Shown in pieces: positions 12,601-27,100 of a stretch of DNA of 64,000 nucleotides; position 1 is the stretch's first letter, and every line of letters starts with the position of its first letter. This DNA comes from Alisma plantago-aquatica (lineage: Eukaryota; Streptophyta; Magnoliopsida; Alismatales; Alismataceae). The notes beneath the pieces are model-generated. The model did not search any database and was not told the DNA's origin. It was given only the letters and a program-made list of their open reading frames with translations. The DNA lies in the NCBI GenBank assembly GCA_963693085.1, contig OY856412.1, forward strand, positions 1,123,019,244-1,123,083,243. The letters run 5' to 3'. The translations under genes and the position numbers were made by a program.

Positions 12601-14995
12601 ATGGTGTTGGGATCATATTTATACATGTTTATATCTTCATAATTATGTGTGGATTTCTTCATGCCAGAAACTACTTCCTCTTTATGTATGGATTTCTTTA
12701 TCTTACGCATGTCGTTCAGTTGTTGCCATATAAAATTTCTTCCAGCACTTGAGACTGAATTACAACCATTTGTTATTAATAATTTGAATTGTACTACTTG
12801 CTTAGTATTCCAGGTTGCAACTGTAGAAGATATCTTTGCTACTATGTGATCAAGGTGCAACCACAGAGGATGTCATTGTTTGCAGAGTAAATGATTGCAT
12901 CATCTAAGCATGTACTATGTTCATAGCTATTAGACTGAGATATAGATCATATATACTTTCTTTGTACTCCAGGTGTGTCAAAGTAAAGATGATGTAATAT
13001 TGGCATCTTAAATGAAGTGTGTTAAGAAGTAAATGGATTGCAGGCTTGAAATGTTATTTTATAATACATATTGTTGATAATGATATATTTATGGTTAGAA
13101 ACATGTCATATGTTTATTATTTCTAACTTTTACACAAAGCATGCTTATGAAAAATATCATTTATAATGTGTTGAAAAATGTAGATCTATTAACTCCTCTA
13201 CGAATGTCAGTTTTTCATATCCTTGTAAAAGATGATTTTACACTGTTAGGGCATCAAGTAATTTTTCTTCAATCTGTAAATTTTTTCAGAAGACTACGAC
13301 TATTTTAGTTCTTAAATAAATTATGCACATAAATATATAGCTAAAAAGAACTATTTTAGTACTCAATAAATATGAAAAAAAGTAAAGTCATTTAATTAAT
13401 ATCATTTTTAAATATGGATAAAAATAAATATTGTGTGTGTATTCCTATGATTATATATGTGTGAGGGGGTCTTTACCAATCTTCAAATGTATGTATGACA
13501 TGTCAGCCTTTAACCTAACTACTTAACTCACAATTTTAACATCTCCACAACAATAATTTATTGCTTGAAGTTATATAAAAAATATCTAATCCATGAAATC
13601 TTATTGATAGATTATTGTTCCCTAAAATATAAATACTAATGTAGATACATGGGGTTTTCTTTTGAATCTAATGAGACTTTTTTAATCTTTGTACCAACTT
13701 GCACAAAAAATATAGAATTACTAGACAAGTAAGCATTTACAATTAATTGTGATTTATCATATCTCTACATAATATTTAGTTATTATTTTTACCAGTTTAT
13801 AAAAGTATTTTTATAATTTTAACAATTGTAGATTCTGATTCCTTTGCCTATATTTTTTATTCTAACTATTGAAAGTGATTCTGTCTCTAAAAGACTAATT
13901 ACACCGTATGATGCCAGGTAAGAAGATAAACAAATGCCAACATTTTTGTATATTCTTCACAAATGCATTGGCTTTCTTCATAGCCAACACCAAACCAACC
14001 ACACATGTAACAGAAAACACATATATAATCATATATTCAGTGTTCCATTCCTACACCCAGCACATTGTGTGCACACGTATGAAAACTTATTCTATAATGA
14101 AATAGTTATATCCTATACTATAGTGTTGGATACTTAACATGGCACGACTATCTATGCTTCTAACTCTTCAAATGATATAATTTTTTTCTTATTTGGTATG
14201 ATGTTATCATTTTTATATGGTGGTGAATGTCATCATTATGGAAGATAGCTTGCCAAGACAATAGAGGATGGGAACCAATTTACTCTATCTTGACATTTTA
14301 GTCAGTCCCATTCAATACTATGTGTCTCATACTCTTATTTATTTAGGAAGTTGGTATTTTATGCATGTATAAGAATGTTTAGTAAAAGTTTCATTTTTTC
14401 TTTTGAATTTCAAGTGATTTGTTTTTATCTTCGTATAAACATGCACAAGATATATTGAATTACAATATATAAAACTATTCATTATCTTAACTTTTGAGTT
14501 TTTTGCATTAAAAAATAACCTTTAAGAATTGTCATATTTAATCGTCATATTATGTGGGTATATACATTTATGTATAAGGTATGCACTTTCTAAAAGAAAT
14601 GAATAAGGTGTTTGTATTCATTTTTCCTTTTGAACCCGATTTTAGTCGTTTCCATAATATTCACTTTTTCCCTTAAATGCTTTAAATTCTACATATGAAA
14701 AGAAGCATAATTTACAAAATGTTAACAACGGAATATATTGCTTTTTACTTAATATGTAATATTAACATTTGAGGATTTTTCTATGATAGATGAATATGAG
14801 GTGAGCAATGTCTAATAATAATATTATACATGTTGCATGTGTGTTTTTCTAATTATTCAAAAACAGCATGTCTCTTTTCTGGCAAAAAGTTCGTTGTTTC
14901 TTTTTTCAATAAGATTTTATGGAAAAGGTCCTTTGGTTTATAACACATGTCATTTTATATCTATTTAGCATATAATATAAATCAAACCAATACAT
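12600..14995. other. AT-rich Helitron filler, no gene
   Basis: Strongly AT-rich sequence. No open frame has coding character and no RNA gene or repeat stands out. By position it belongs to the putative Helitron. Confidence 0.5.
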
Positions 14996-15014
14996 TGAGG
15001 CACGTGTGTGCTCA

Positions 15015-15018
<4 letters not shown>

Positions 15019-15093
<75 letters not shown>
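15019..15093. repeat. (TA)n microsatellite
   Basis: About 37 TA dinucleotides join the Helitron 3' end to unit 1 of the ladder. Confidence 0.95.
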
Positions 15094-16068
<975 letters not shown>

Positions 16069-16087
16069 AAAGAGAGAGAGAGAGAGA

Positions 16088-16474
16088 GTCAGACTAGAAT
16101 ACACTCGAGTGTATTCGGAGCATAATACACTCAAGTGGTTTTTCATGATGCAATATTTTTTTCAAAAATCTAATCCGTTGATCTTCTTAAACATCTTGTG
16201 AATAGCTCATACGCAAAATTTGAACAAATTTAGACATTTATTAGTCATGTTATAAAGACCGCAAAAATTATGCATTTCAAATTAGTTTTATGCGTCGATT
16301 TTGTTGTCCTTGGATGAATGACTTACACTCATCCAAATGGGCTCAAAACTTTTATGTAGCCTAGTTATAGTTTGACGGTGAAGATCAATGGTTTACATTT
16401 TGCAAAAAATAGTCATGATATCCAAACACACTTGAGTGTATTTGTGTGCTCTGTACACTCGAGTGTATTCTAGC

Positions 16475-16479
<5 letters not shown>
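16088..16479 (+). mobile_element. Ladder unit 3, type A plus
   Basis: 392 bp. The left TIR is preceded by a (GA)n tract. The right TIR is shortened to TAGCGAGAC and meets (TA)n directly, without the usual (TC)n. Confidence 0.8.
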
Positions 16480-16523
<44 letters not shown>

Positions 16524-16557
16524 TATATATAGTTATATAGTTATATATAGAGAGAGA

Positions 16558-16945
16558 GACAGCCTAGAATACACTCGAGTGTATTCGGAGCAGAATACAC
16601 ATAAGTAGTTTTTCATGATGCAATATTTTTTTCAAAAATCTAATATGTCGATCTTCTTAAACATCTTGTGAATATCTCATATACAAAATTTGAGCCCATT
16701 TGGGCATTTATAGGTCATGTTATAAAGACCACAAAAATTATGCATTACAAATTAGTTTTCCGCGTCGATTTTGTTTCCCTTAGATGGGTGACTTACAGTC
16801 ATCCAAATAAGCTCAAAATTTGTATATAGCCTAGTTATAGTATGAAAGTGAAGATCAATAATTTACATTTTGCAAAAAAATAGCCTTGATATGCAAACAC
16901 ACTTGAGTGTATTCGTGTGATCTATACACTCGAGTGTATTCTAGC

Positions 16946-16950
<5 letters not shown>
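16558..16950 (+). mobile_element. Ladder unit 4, type A plus
   Basis: 393 bp. The central hairpin is partly degraded (GATGGGTGACTTACAGTCATC), the clearest loss among the type A units. Confidence 0.8.
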
Positions 16951-17038
<88 letters not shown>

Positions 17039-17039
<1 letters not shown>

Positions 17040-17428
17040 TGGGGTTGGAATACACTCGAGTGTACGGATCGCACGCTACACTCAAGTTTTGTTTAAATAT
17101 CAAGACTATTTTTTTATAAAATGTAAACTATTGATCATCATTGTCATACTATAATTAGGCTACATACAAATTTTTAGCGCATTTGGACGAGTGTAAGTCA
17201 CTCAACTGAGTGTAATAAAATCGATGCACGAAACTAATTTGAAATGCATAATTGTTGCGGTATTCATAACATGACCTCTAAATGTCCAAATGGGCGCAAA
17301 TTTTGTGTATGTGTTATTCACAAGATGTTTAAGAAGATCAACGGATTAGATTTAAAAAAAATATTGCATCATAAAAAACTACTTGAGTGTATTCTACAAC
17401 GAATACACTCGAGTGTATTCTAGCATGA

Positions 17429-17429
<1 letters not shown>
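17039..17429 (-). mobile_element. Ladder unit 5, type A minus
   Basis: 391 bp. Reverse complement of type A. It starts with the GGATCGCAC...CTCAAGT side and ends with AAAAACTACTTGAGTGT. Units 4 and 5 therefore face each other across a (TC)(TA)(GA) spacer. Confidence 0.8.
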
Positions 17430-17503
<74 letters not shown>

Positions 17504-17513
17504 CATATATATA

Positions 17514-17907
17514 GTCAGGCTAGTGTACAGTCAAGTGTACTGGAGGCACCGTACACCTCAGTCATTTTTAAAGATGTAGTAACTTTTTAAAAATTCTAAA
17601 CCGTTGATCTTCTTAAATATCTTAAGAACATAATATATAATAAATTTTAGCTCATTTCAATACTTATAGGTCATGCATCTAAAGGAGGCAAGAATCATGT
17701 ATTTCAAATTAGTTTTGTGCGTTGATTTTGTTGTCCTTGGATGAGTGACTTACACTCATCCAAATGAGCTCAAATTTTGTATGTGGCCTATTATTAATGT
17801 AACTATGAAGATCAATGCATTGGATTTTGGAAAGACAAGGTCTAGATAGTCAAACACCATTGAGGTGTACGGCGTAATCTGTACACTCAAGTGTATTCTA
17901 GCCTGAT
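17514..17907 (+). mobile_element. Ladder unit 6, type B plus
   Basis: 394 bp. Type B, with GGAGGCACCGTACACCTCAG near the left end. The spacer to unit 7 is only about 48 bp. Confidence 0.8.
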
Positions 17908-17955
17908 TATATTTATATATATATAGATATATAGATAGATAGAGAGAGAGAGAGA

Positions 17956-18348
17956 GTCATGCTAGAATACACTTGAGTGTATAGATCACGTCGTACACCC
18001 CAATGGTGTTTGCCTATCTAGACCATGTTTTTCCAAAATCTAATCCATTGATCTTCATGGTTACAATAATAATAGGTCACATACCAAATATGAACTCATT
18101 CCGATGAGTGTAAGTCACTCATCCAAGGACAACAAAATCGACGCACAAAACTAATTTGAAATACATGATTTTTGCATCCTTTAGATGCACAACCTATAAG
18201 TGTCCAAATGAGCTAAAATTTATTATATAGTATGTTCTTATGATAATTAAGAAGATCAACGGTTTAGATTTTTCAAAAATTTACTGCATCTTCAAAAATG
18301 ACTGAGGTGTACGGTGCCTCTGGTACACTCGAGTGTACACTAGCCTGA

Positions 18349-18349
<1 letters not shown>
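17956..18349 (-). mobile_element. Ladder unit 7, type B minus
   Basis: 394 bp. Reverse complement of unit 6. Units 6 and 7 form a large inverted repeat around a short spacer. Confidence 0.8.
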
Positions 18350-18433
<84 letters not shown>

Positions 18434-18436
<3 letters not shown>

Positions 18437-18824
18437 AGGCTAGAATACACTCGAGTGTACAGATTACGTCGTAACCCCCAATGGTGTTTGCCTATCTAGA
18501 CCATATTTTTCTAAAATCTAATCCATTGATCTTAATGGTTACAATAATAATAGGCCACATACACAATTTGAGCTCATTTAGATGAGTGTAAGTCACTCAT
18601 ACAAGGGCAACAAAATCGACGCACAAAACTAATTTGAAATGCCTGATTTTTACATCTGTTGGATGCATGACCTATAAGTGTCCAAATGAACTAAAATTTA
18701 TTATATAGTATGTTCTTAAGATATTTAAGAAGATCAACGGTTTAGATTTTTCAAAAAATTATTGCATCTTTAAAAATGACTGAGGTGTATGATGCCTCTG
18801 GTACACTCGAGTGTACACTGGCCT
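18434..18824 (-). mobile_element. Ladder unit 8, type B minus
   Basis: 391 bp. A close copy of unit 7 in the same direction, so 7 and 8 could be a local duplication. The right TIR is shortened to GGCCT. Confidence 0.8.
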
Positions 18825-18867
18825 ATATATATACATATATATATATATATATAAAGAGAGAGAGAGA

Positions 18868-19255
18868 GTCAGGCTAGAATACACTCGAGTGTACGGATCG
18901 CACGAATACACTAAAGTGTGTTTGCATATCAAGACTATTTTTTACAAAATGTAAACCGTTGATCTTCACCGTCATACTATAACTAGGCTACATACAAATT
19001 TTGAGCCCATTTAGATGAGTGTAAGTCACTCATCCAAGGGCAACAAAATCGACGCGCGAAACTTATTTAAAATGTATAATTTTTACGGTCTTCATAACAT
19101 GAGCTATACATATCCAAATGTGCTCAAATTTTGCGTATGAGTTGTTCACGAGATGTTTAATATGATCAACGGATTAAATTTTCAAAAATAAATTGCATCA
19201 TGGAAAACTACTTGAGTGCATTCCGCTCCGAATACACTCGAGTGTATTCTAGCCT
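18868..19255 (-). mobile_element. Ladder unit 9, type A minus
   Basis: 388 bp, the shortest complete unit. The right TIR ends AGCCTC and merges into (TC)n. Confidence 0.8.
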
Positions 19256-19269
19256 CTCTCTCTCTCTCT

Positions 19270-19353
<84 letters not shown>

Positions 19354-19435
19354 TTATATTTATATTTATATTTATATATTTATTTATTTATTTGTATATA
19401 TGTCTATATATATATATATATACATACATCTATAT

Positions 19436-19484
<49 letters not shown>
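19256..19484. repeat. Compound microsatellite
   Basis: About 230 bp of (TC)n, (TA)n, then (TTTATA)n-like, TTTA, TACA and finally (GA)n blocks. The change of repeat motif within one spacer indicates slippage plus point mutation. Confidence 0.9.
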
Positions 19485-19485
<1 letters not shown>

Positions 19486-19873
19486 TCAGGCTAGAATATA
19501 CTCGAGTGTATCCGGAGCGGAATACACTCAAGTAGTTTTTCATGATGCAATATTTTTTTTGAGAATCTAATCCGTTGATCTTCTTAAACATCTTGTGAAC
19601 AACTCATACGCAAAATTTGAGCACATTTGGATATGTATAGCTCATGTTATGAAGACCACAAAAATTATGCATTTCAAATTAGTTTCGCGCGTCGATTTTG
19701 TTGCCCTTGGATGAGTGACTTACACTCATCCAAATGGGCTCAAAATTTGTATGTAACCTAGTTATAGTATGAAGGTGAAGATCAACAGTTTACATTTTAC
19801 AAAAAATAGTCTTGATATGCAAACACACTTGAGTGTATTCGTGCGATCCGTACACTCGAGTGTATTCTAGCCT

Positions 19874-19876
<3 letters not shown>
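19485..19876 (+). mobile_element. Ladder unit 10, type A plus
   Basis: 392 bp. Very similar to unit 1, including the GGAGCGGAATACACTC region after the left TIR. Confidence 0.85.
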
Positions 19877-19964
<88 letters not shown>

Positions 19965-20101
19965 ATATACACATATATATAGATACATACATACATACAT
20001 ACATATATATATAAATATATATATAAAAATATATAACTATATATACATACATATACATACATATATATACATACATACATACATATATATATATATATAG
20101 A

Positions 20102-20493
20102 GTCAGGCTAGAATACACTCGAGTGTACGGATCGCACAAATACACTCAAATGTGTTTGCATATCAAGACTATTTTTTTCAAAGTATAAACCGTTGATCTT
20201 CACCGTCATACTATTACTAGGCTACATATAAATTTTGAGCCCATTTGGATGAGTGTAAGTCACTCATCCAAGGGTAACAAAATCGACGCGCGAAACTAAT
20301 TTGAAATGCATAATTTTTGCGGTCTTCATAACATGAGCTATACATATCTAAATGTGCTCAAATTTTGCGTATGAGTTGTTCACGAGATGTTTAAGAAGAT
20401 GAACGGATTAAATTTTCAAAAAAAATATTGCATCATGAAAAACTACTTGAGTGTATTCCGCTCCGGATACACTCGAGTGTATTCTAACCTGAC
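20102..20493 (-). mobile_element. Ladder unit 11, type A minus
   Basis: 392 bp, the last unit of the ladder. It is near-complementary to unit 10 across a 225-bp (TA)n/(TACA)n spacer. To the right an (AT)n and (GT)n tract runs to about 20640 and no further TIR follows. Confidence 0.85.
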
Positions 20494-20502
20494 TCTATAT
20501 GA

Positions 20503-20583
<81 letters not shown>

Positions 20584-20908
20584 GGTATACATATATGTAT
20601 CTATATGTATACATATGTGTGTGTGTGTGTGCGTGCGTGCATGCGTTACCAAAAAGTAAAGTTTAGTGTCAATTAAAATTTGGACATAATCCGAAGCTAA
20701 ACCTGAACTGTTTCTTCCCAAGCAAGCAGTTTCATAAGTTGTAAGGTGAAAGTTCAAATCACAATGGAAAGACGTAAATCCTCAAATTTTCATTATGGTG
20801 GAGTACAAATAGCAGTTTACATTCGGCTGTAGTCCAGCTTCACAATGGGTTTCCGACGATCTATGGCTAACAGGAAATTTTACAAGTGGCCTTAATGCAG
20901 TATAATAG

Positions 20909-20914
20909 TTTATT
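20909..20914 (-). terminator. Candidate poly(A) signal of the ABC transporter gene
   Basis: TTTATT on the plus strand is AATAAA in the gene's direction, about 200 bp past the stop codon. This is a plausible plant 3' UTR length. No transcript evidence is available. Confidence 0.4.
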
Positions 20915-21116
20915 TACAGTTTGGGGCGAGCCATTGCCCTTCAAAATCAGCAACCAACTTCCTACAACGTGTTGTTTGCTTTTAATGTTTAACTACACAT
21001 TGGTACTTCTACACAGTAGAGCCCCGGACGAAGACTATGGAACAAGCTAATGCTTCAGAAGTTTCTGCATCTTGGCAAGCAAAATACTTCTTCTTACTTG
21101 AGCTCCTTGAGATTTC

Positions 21117-24100
21117 TTATCTGTTTTGGAAATTCAGGTTTTTTATGCAGTGGCCATATAAGAAGGCAAAGAACACCGCGAAACCCACAAGGACAGCGGC
21201 CACAGCACCCATGAAATCAGTGCGGAATCCAAAATGGCTCTCGATGTAAGACTTGATGGTCTGGTCTGGGAGCCCGGGCACTTTGATCATGTCTTCCAAG
21301 TCACCATACTGAGTTGTTATGAGTCCATACACAGTCCAAGCCACCGGGCATATCCAGTAATACCAGATCCACCACTTCGGTATTTTCTGTTCCATGGAAA
21401 TGCAACAGGTTAGCATTTTAGAATCAACTATATTTCAACATTATTCCAGACTTTACAAAAACAACAAAAGAACTATAACTGGTGTTGGATAAACAAGGCA
21501 TACTTATTGTTATCAAATCACTCTGGAGATCTACGTGTGGTGACAAATTAGAGTTTTGTGATAATTAAAGCACAATGCATGTACATAGCCATCATTAACA
21601 AAGGCACCCTTACCGGTTTTGGAATGAAGAAGCCAGAGAAGAGATTGAATAATGAGTAAAATGTTGCAGCCAGAATGGAAGCAACTTGATGATTCGGAGA
21701 TATCGAAACTGTCATCATTCCATAGTAGGTGAAATACAGGAATGAGAAGAATGTGATGTAGAAGAACCAAAAGAATTTTGCAGCTGTCCATTCGAAACAC
21801 AGCATGGCATATACTATAAGGGTGTAGTATGTAGTCTGAGCAAACACGTAGGGAATTTCCACAAAGACCTGCATAAGATCAATATAAGAAATTAAGCCTT
21901 GCTTCTGAGATGAATAGATGTCTAAAAAAGATCCAATCAATAATTTAATAAACTTTTTATATATTCTTACGAAATAAACTTATCTTAGTATTCCTACTTC
22001 GTCTAATGGTTGCAATCTAGACTACTTTCACAAGCTCCGAGTATCAGTTAAATTTTATCAAAAGTCCCCATTTATTCTACTTAAGACTAGTTTTCAACCA
22101 ACTTGTCCGTAAAAGTTTGGTACTGTCCATTACCTGTGCAAGAGCATATGGCAAAGCAGAATACATTCCAGCAGCTCGCTCTCGGTAAAAGACTGTCCTC
22201 TCCGTTGAGATAAGTGGTTGAACAGAAGAGCAGTTGTTGATCCCAACAAATAGTACAGAAGTATACATTGCTCCAATGATGATTGTTAGTTCCGATGCAT
22301 TGTCCCTGAACCATTTTAGAAAAAGCAAAAAAAAGATGGAACTTTTCAGCAACTAGTTCAATCTCAAGCATTTCTTTGGAATTGTGAGGACATTGCTGTT
22401 TACCGTTTGAGACCAATCTTCCAGAAAATAGTTCCAAGCAATAAGGCGCAAGCCAGGGTGAAGAAGAATCTGACAAGGTTGTAGTCTGGGCTCCTCCAAT
22501 ATGTCCACCACTGCTTCCATAGACAAGACTTGAACTGCCCAAGAGTAGACTGAGAGTACTGTGTCGGAAAGTAAAGATCTTCTGAGCCAGGCGGTGGGGT
22601 GCACAATGCTTTAACAATAGCTTTGTTCCGTCTGATCAAATGTAACAGCAACAATTAGTCACAACCACATTCCATGTTGCAAAAGAAAGATTAGGAAAAT
22701 GCCAAACCAAAATTAGGAGTCAGCCACCCCCCACATGCATGTTGCTCCAACCTTTGCGGATAAAATATGATCTAATGCAAACCCTAGTGGAGAAAATATT
22801 CACATAACTATGGTAAAAGGAAATGGTTCCCATTCCATGTGTGTTTTCAGCTGACGTGGTACAGCCTTTATATAGGCACACAAAACAAGACAAATCAGGT
22901 GGTTGCCAATGTGGGACTAAACCACATGGCTTTAGAAAAGCCCAAACAAAATGGAACTAAAGCAGAGCCTAAATAAAGCAAGCAAAAGCAAAAAAAAAAG
23001 TCCAAAGATTGCATTCATAAGTACACAGATGTGGTGTCTGTACTACATTCACATCATTCTAGTTCATTAAAATTAGAGGAATGGATATATGAAAAAATGT
23101 CAACAGAATTTCTACTCTCGTCTCTCAGTCAAAACTAATGCCTAGCAACTTACTGGAATAAGCTTGAATTTCTGTAACATTCAGCAAAATCAACTCCCAG
23201 CTGCACTTCTACACCAATAGAACTTGCTTCGAGCATCCAAGTAGCGGGATTGTATTTATCTTTAATTTTGGGGACACCAGGAATTGACTGAAACAAATAA
23301 TATATGCTAATTAGAGCATGTCTGGTTGTTTGATGTCAAGTTGTCCACAAAGAAGGGTGAAATGTACACAAAAAGACAAGTAAATGAAAAAACTGAAAAT
23401 ATTGAAGCAGAGAAAAAACATTCAAGTTGAATTGGCTACCTCAAAATATTCAACAATTTTGCAAGAATGGCGGCCTAGAGGTCCGGAGTATATGACTTGC
23501 CCTCCTCTTTTCATCAATAGAAGCTGTTATATAAAATCAGTTAGGCCATTTACATAGACAGTATTAGTGAAATAGTTAATGACAAAAGCAGTGCCATCTA
23601 ATATTTATATATCTCTTTTCTTAACTAAGAGTGAAAGAATAATATTTACCTCATCAAAAGACTCAAAAATGTCAATACTGGGCTGGTGGATAGTGCATAC
23701 AACTGTTCTCCCAGTGTCTACAGTGTTCCTAACAGTTCTCATGACAATTGCCGCTGCTCTTGCATCCAGACCAGAAGTTGGCTCGTCCATAAAGATGATG
23801 GAAGGATTAGCAACCAGCTCCACGGCAATAGTTAATCTCTTTCTTTGTTCTGTTGATAGACCCGATATTCCTGGAAGTCCAACTAGAGCATCCTTGAGAT
23901 TGTCAAGTTCCACTAACTCCATCACCTCATCAACAAATGCCTGTTAGATTAAAAAAAAAAATCAGTAAGTTAAATAGTGATTACTCAGCAAAGAGGCGAT
24001 GCAATTTAATCCCCGTCCCCCCAAATCCTAACCATGTGCAAAAATATAGTAAAACCAACAAACGTCACGGCATCTAATTGTTGACAGCTACTTATTAAGA

Positions 24101-27100
24101 GCCAAGTCCAGACAGACCCAACCGAGATATGAAAGCAACTAATTCATACAATAGTCTGAAACTACTAAATGAAAGAAAAGAGAAGAAAAAATGAAGGGGG
24201 AGGGGAACAATGTCCTACCATCCTTTCTTCGTCACTGATTTCTTTAGGGAGTCTTAAAAAGGCTGAGTACACAAGCGATTCCCTTACGGTGACCTGAGGA
24301 GAATGTATATCTGTCTGCTCACAGTAACCTGAAATCCTTGCAAACGTTGCTTGGTTCTTTGGGTATCCTGAAATCCTGACATCACCTTCAATATAACCAC
24401 CAGTTTTCCTTCCAGCTAGAACATCCATGAGTGTTGTCTTCCCAGCCCCACTGACACCCATGAGTGCTGTCAGAACACCTGGTCTGAAAGCCCCAGTGAC
24501 ACCCCTCAGTAATTGAAGCCTGTCATCAGCCACCCCCTGCGCTTTCATTTCCTATAGAATACAATGGGCGTGATTCTGGTTAGACAGTTGGTTTGAGGAC
24601 AGCAAATTCCATTCTAGCAACAAGTGATGCTGCCTTATTTTATGCTCAAATACAAAAGGTTTTTTTTTTAAGGCTGAATAAAAGCACGCTTACTATCAGA
24701 TAGAAGGAAGGAAGAGCTTACTGGAGGCATGTCAACAAAGTAATTCACATCATCAAACGACATGGTGAGCGGAGTGAAAGGAAGCACCATCCCTCTCTTT
24801 GCAGCGGCCCCATTAACAGAATCAAGGGCAACGTCACGTAACCCAGCAAGAGCGTTGACACGGCTACTCATTCTCCGAACCATCATTTCACCTATAACGT
24901 AAGAAACCAAGCAATCGTTTAAAAATCTTCTCATGAAACAGCGCATTGCAGTAAAATGGGCCATTAAAGAAAGCAGCACATACGAGTGTTGTTTCCGTCA
25001 GAAGACGACAGTGATCGTCCAAGTGACTCTTTGTTTGACTTTGCTACCCTGAGCCTGGGAACCGCCTCAGTTTCCTGATTATATTCCATCTCAGCAGCTT
25101 GCTCCTCAGAGACGACAGCCTGTGAAGTCCCGAGAGCTGCAAACCAGAGTGGGAAGAAGAGTAAGTGATCATTTATCCTTCCAAGAGTTTTCATACAGCC
25201 ACATGATCATTTTTTCAAAAATAGCATACATTTTTTTTATCAACTAGTTCCAAATTATAATAACTACAAGTATACATTATAGTGGCGATGTGGTGAGAGC
25301 TGAGCCCCTCAAATATGTTACAGAAAAATCGAGCAGGCCACGGTGAGGGACAATAGGATAGTAGCTAGTGAGAGGTACTTACGGTTTAGGAACATGAGTG
25401 CCAGGGTGAAGATGAGGTTGAAGAGGATAACAAAGCCAAAAAGCGCCCCAGCGCCAATCCAGTACCAGTAGTTCTTGGGGAAAACGTTGAAATTCTCTAG
25501 TACAGCCACCCCTAGCCTCCGACCATCAGGAGCCTGAAGTGGCACATATTTCTCTATAAATAAAAGGGAAGACTCCCTAACACTATATCTCTACCAATGA
25601 ACCTGGAGAAGTAGGTGAAGAGAGGGCAGCTTACAAAGATCCGCAACCACCTTGGAGCCAACATCTCATTGACAGCCAAGGCATTGTAGCCGTAAGTGAG
25701 AGGGGAGACCCAGTATCCCCAAATCCACCACTTGGGAATCATATCTGTTGATACAGAAGGCAAGCATATATAGAGGAAGTTAATAGTTTTGTTTGCAGTC
25801 AATTCAAGTGCGCATAGATAAGTTGAGTTGTAATGTCTGTCTAAAGTAATAAAAACATGCAGTTCTGGAATCGGAGCATGAAAGTAAAGCAATAAATACC
25901 TTTAGGTAGGATGAATCCACCCAAGACAAAGAAGATGAGGAGAGTCAGAGCCCCTCCTGTGCTAGCAACAATCATGGACCTGCAGACACCAGCAATTGCC
26001 CTGAAGAGCCCCGCAGCCATCTGTTGGACCAAGAAGATGAGGAGCAGTTGCTTGAAGAACCTGCAGCAAGCAAGCACATTGCCAAATAATATGGCCCAAG
26101 TTAACTAACTGGTATGGTGTATACGTCAAAATTTGAAGTCGCTCATCAGAGACGCACAAATGAACAGGCCACCGGTCGAACACGTTAAGCTCACCTGCTA
26201 GGATCCGGAGTGAACCCAATGGTATAATACGTAACAACCATCCACACAACCGACTCCAGAATCGAAATGGGCACCCTCAGCAAGAACGTCGGGAGCGTAA
26301 ACACCCACGCAGGATAAAACAACAGATCCCTGTGCTTATAAAACACCGGCAGCCTCTGTATGGTAAGCGCCAGCTCAGAGAAGCCATTGAACATGTTAAT
26401 GACAAGCCCGAAAATAATGGCACCGACATAGAGCGCCCCATCCTGCTGGTTCGTCCGATGCATCCTGGTCCGTATGAAGACCGTTGAAGCAATGGCGGCG
26501 ACGAGGATGATCTGCACGGTCTTGAAGACGTAGACGAAGGAGTTGCGCTTGATGAGGAGCCATTCTTTCGCGAATGACGCGCGAAGGAGGTCACGGGCGA
26601 GGACGGGGTGACGGGAGAAGGCGAGCGCGGCGCGGTGGGAGTTGGACTTGTCGAATGGTGTGGAGAGGTCGTTGTCGAGGCGGAGTCCGGCGTGGAAGCG
26701 GCGGAACAGGGTGGAGAATTGGGATGGGGAGATGAAGCGGTAGGGGGAAGTGGTGTCGTACCAGTACTGCTCCTGGTCCTTGCGGGACGTGACCTGTTGA
26801 AGAGAAGGTTAAAATTGTAAATACAATCTTTCAAAAATATATAGGTTACGCAGCTGGCGCGCTTTATTTTGTGGGTTTTGAAAATGCGACGTGTAGGTTT
26901 TAGATATATGCGCACCTCTTGTAAGAAGTCAGCTGTGCCCTTCCGCTCTGGGCACCTGAACCCGCACGCGTCGAAGAAGTCGAGCACGTGCTCTCGAGGC
27001 CCCTGGTACACGATCTGCCCCTCGGACAGCAGTATGATATCGTCGAAGAGGTCGAATGTCTCCGGCGCCGGCTGGAGTAGCGACATGAGGATGGTCGCCT

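Larger units (their letters stand above)
10691..15018 (+). mobile_element. Probable non-autonomous Helitron, 4.3 kb
   Basis: The left end carries ACTATAAAAAGAGCGAG (from 10699), identical to the 5' terminus of the canonical mini-Helitron at 56982. The first bases (expected TCTATACT) are altered to a CA run. The right end reads GCACGTGTGTGCTCACTAA, close to the mini-Helitron 3' end GCACGTGTGCGTTCACTAG. It finishes in CTAA, which fits the CTRR rule, and a T follows. Both ends abut (TA)n, an ideal A|T target. No Rep/helicase gene is present. The middle holds gene-like pieces (10860-12600) and then AT-rich filler. The hairpin near the 3' end is weaker than usual, so the call is moderate. Confidence 0.55.
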
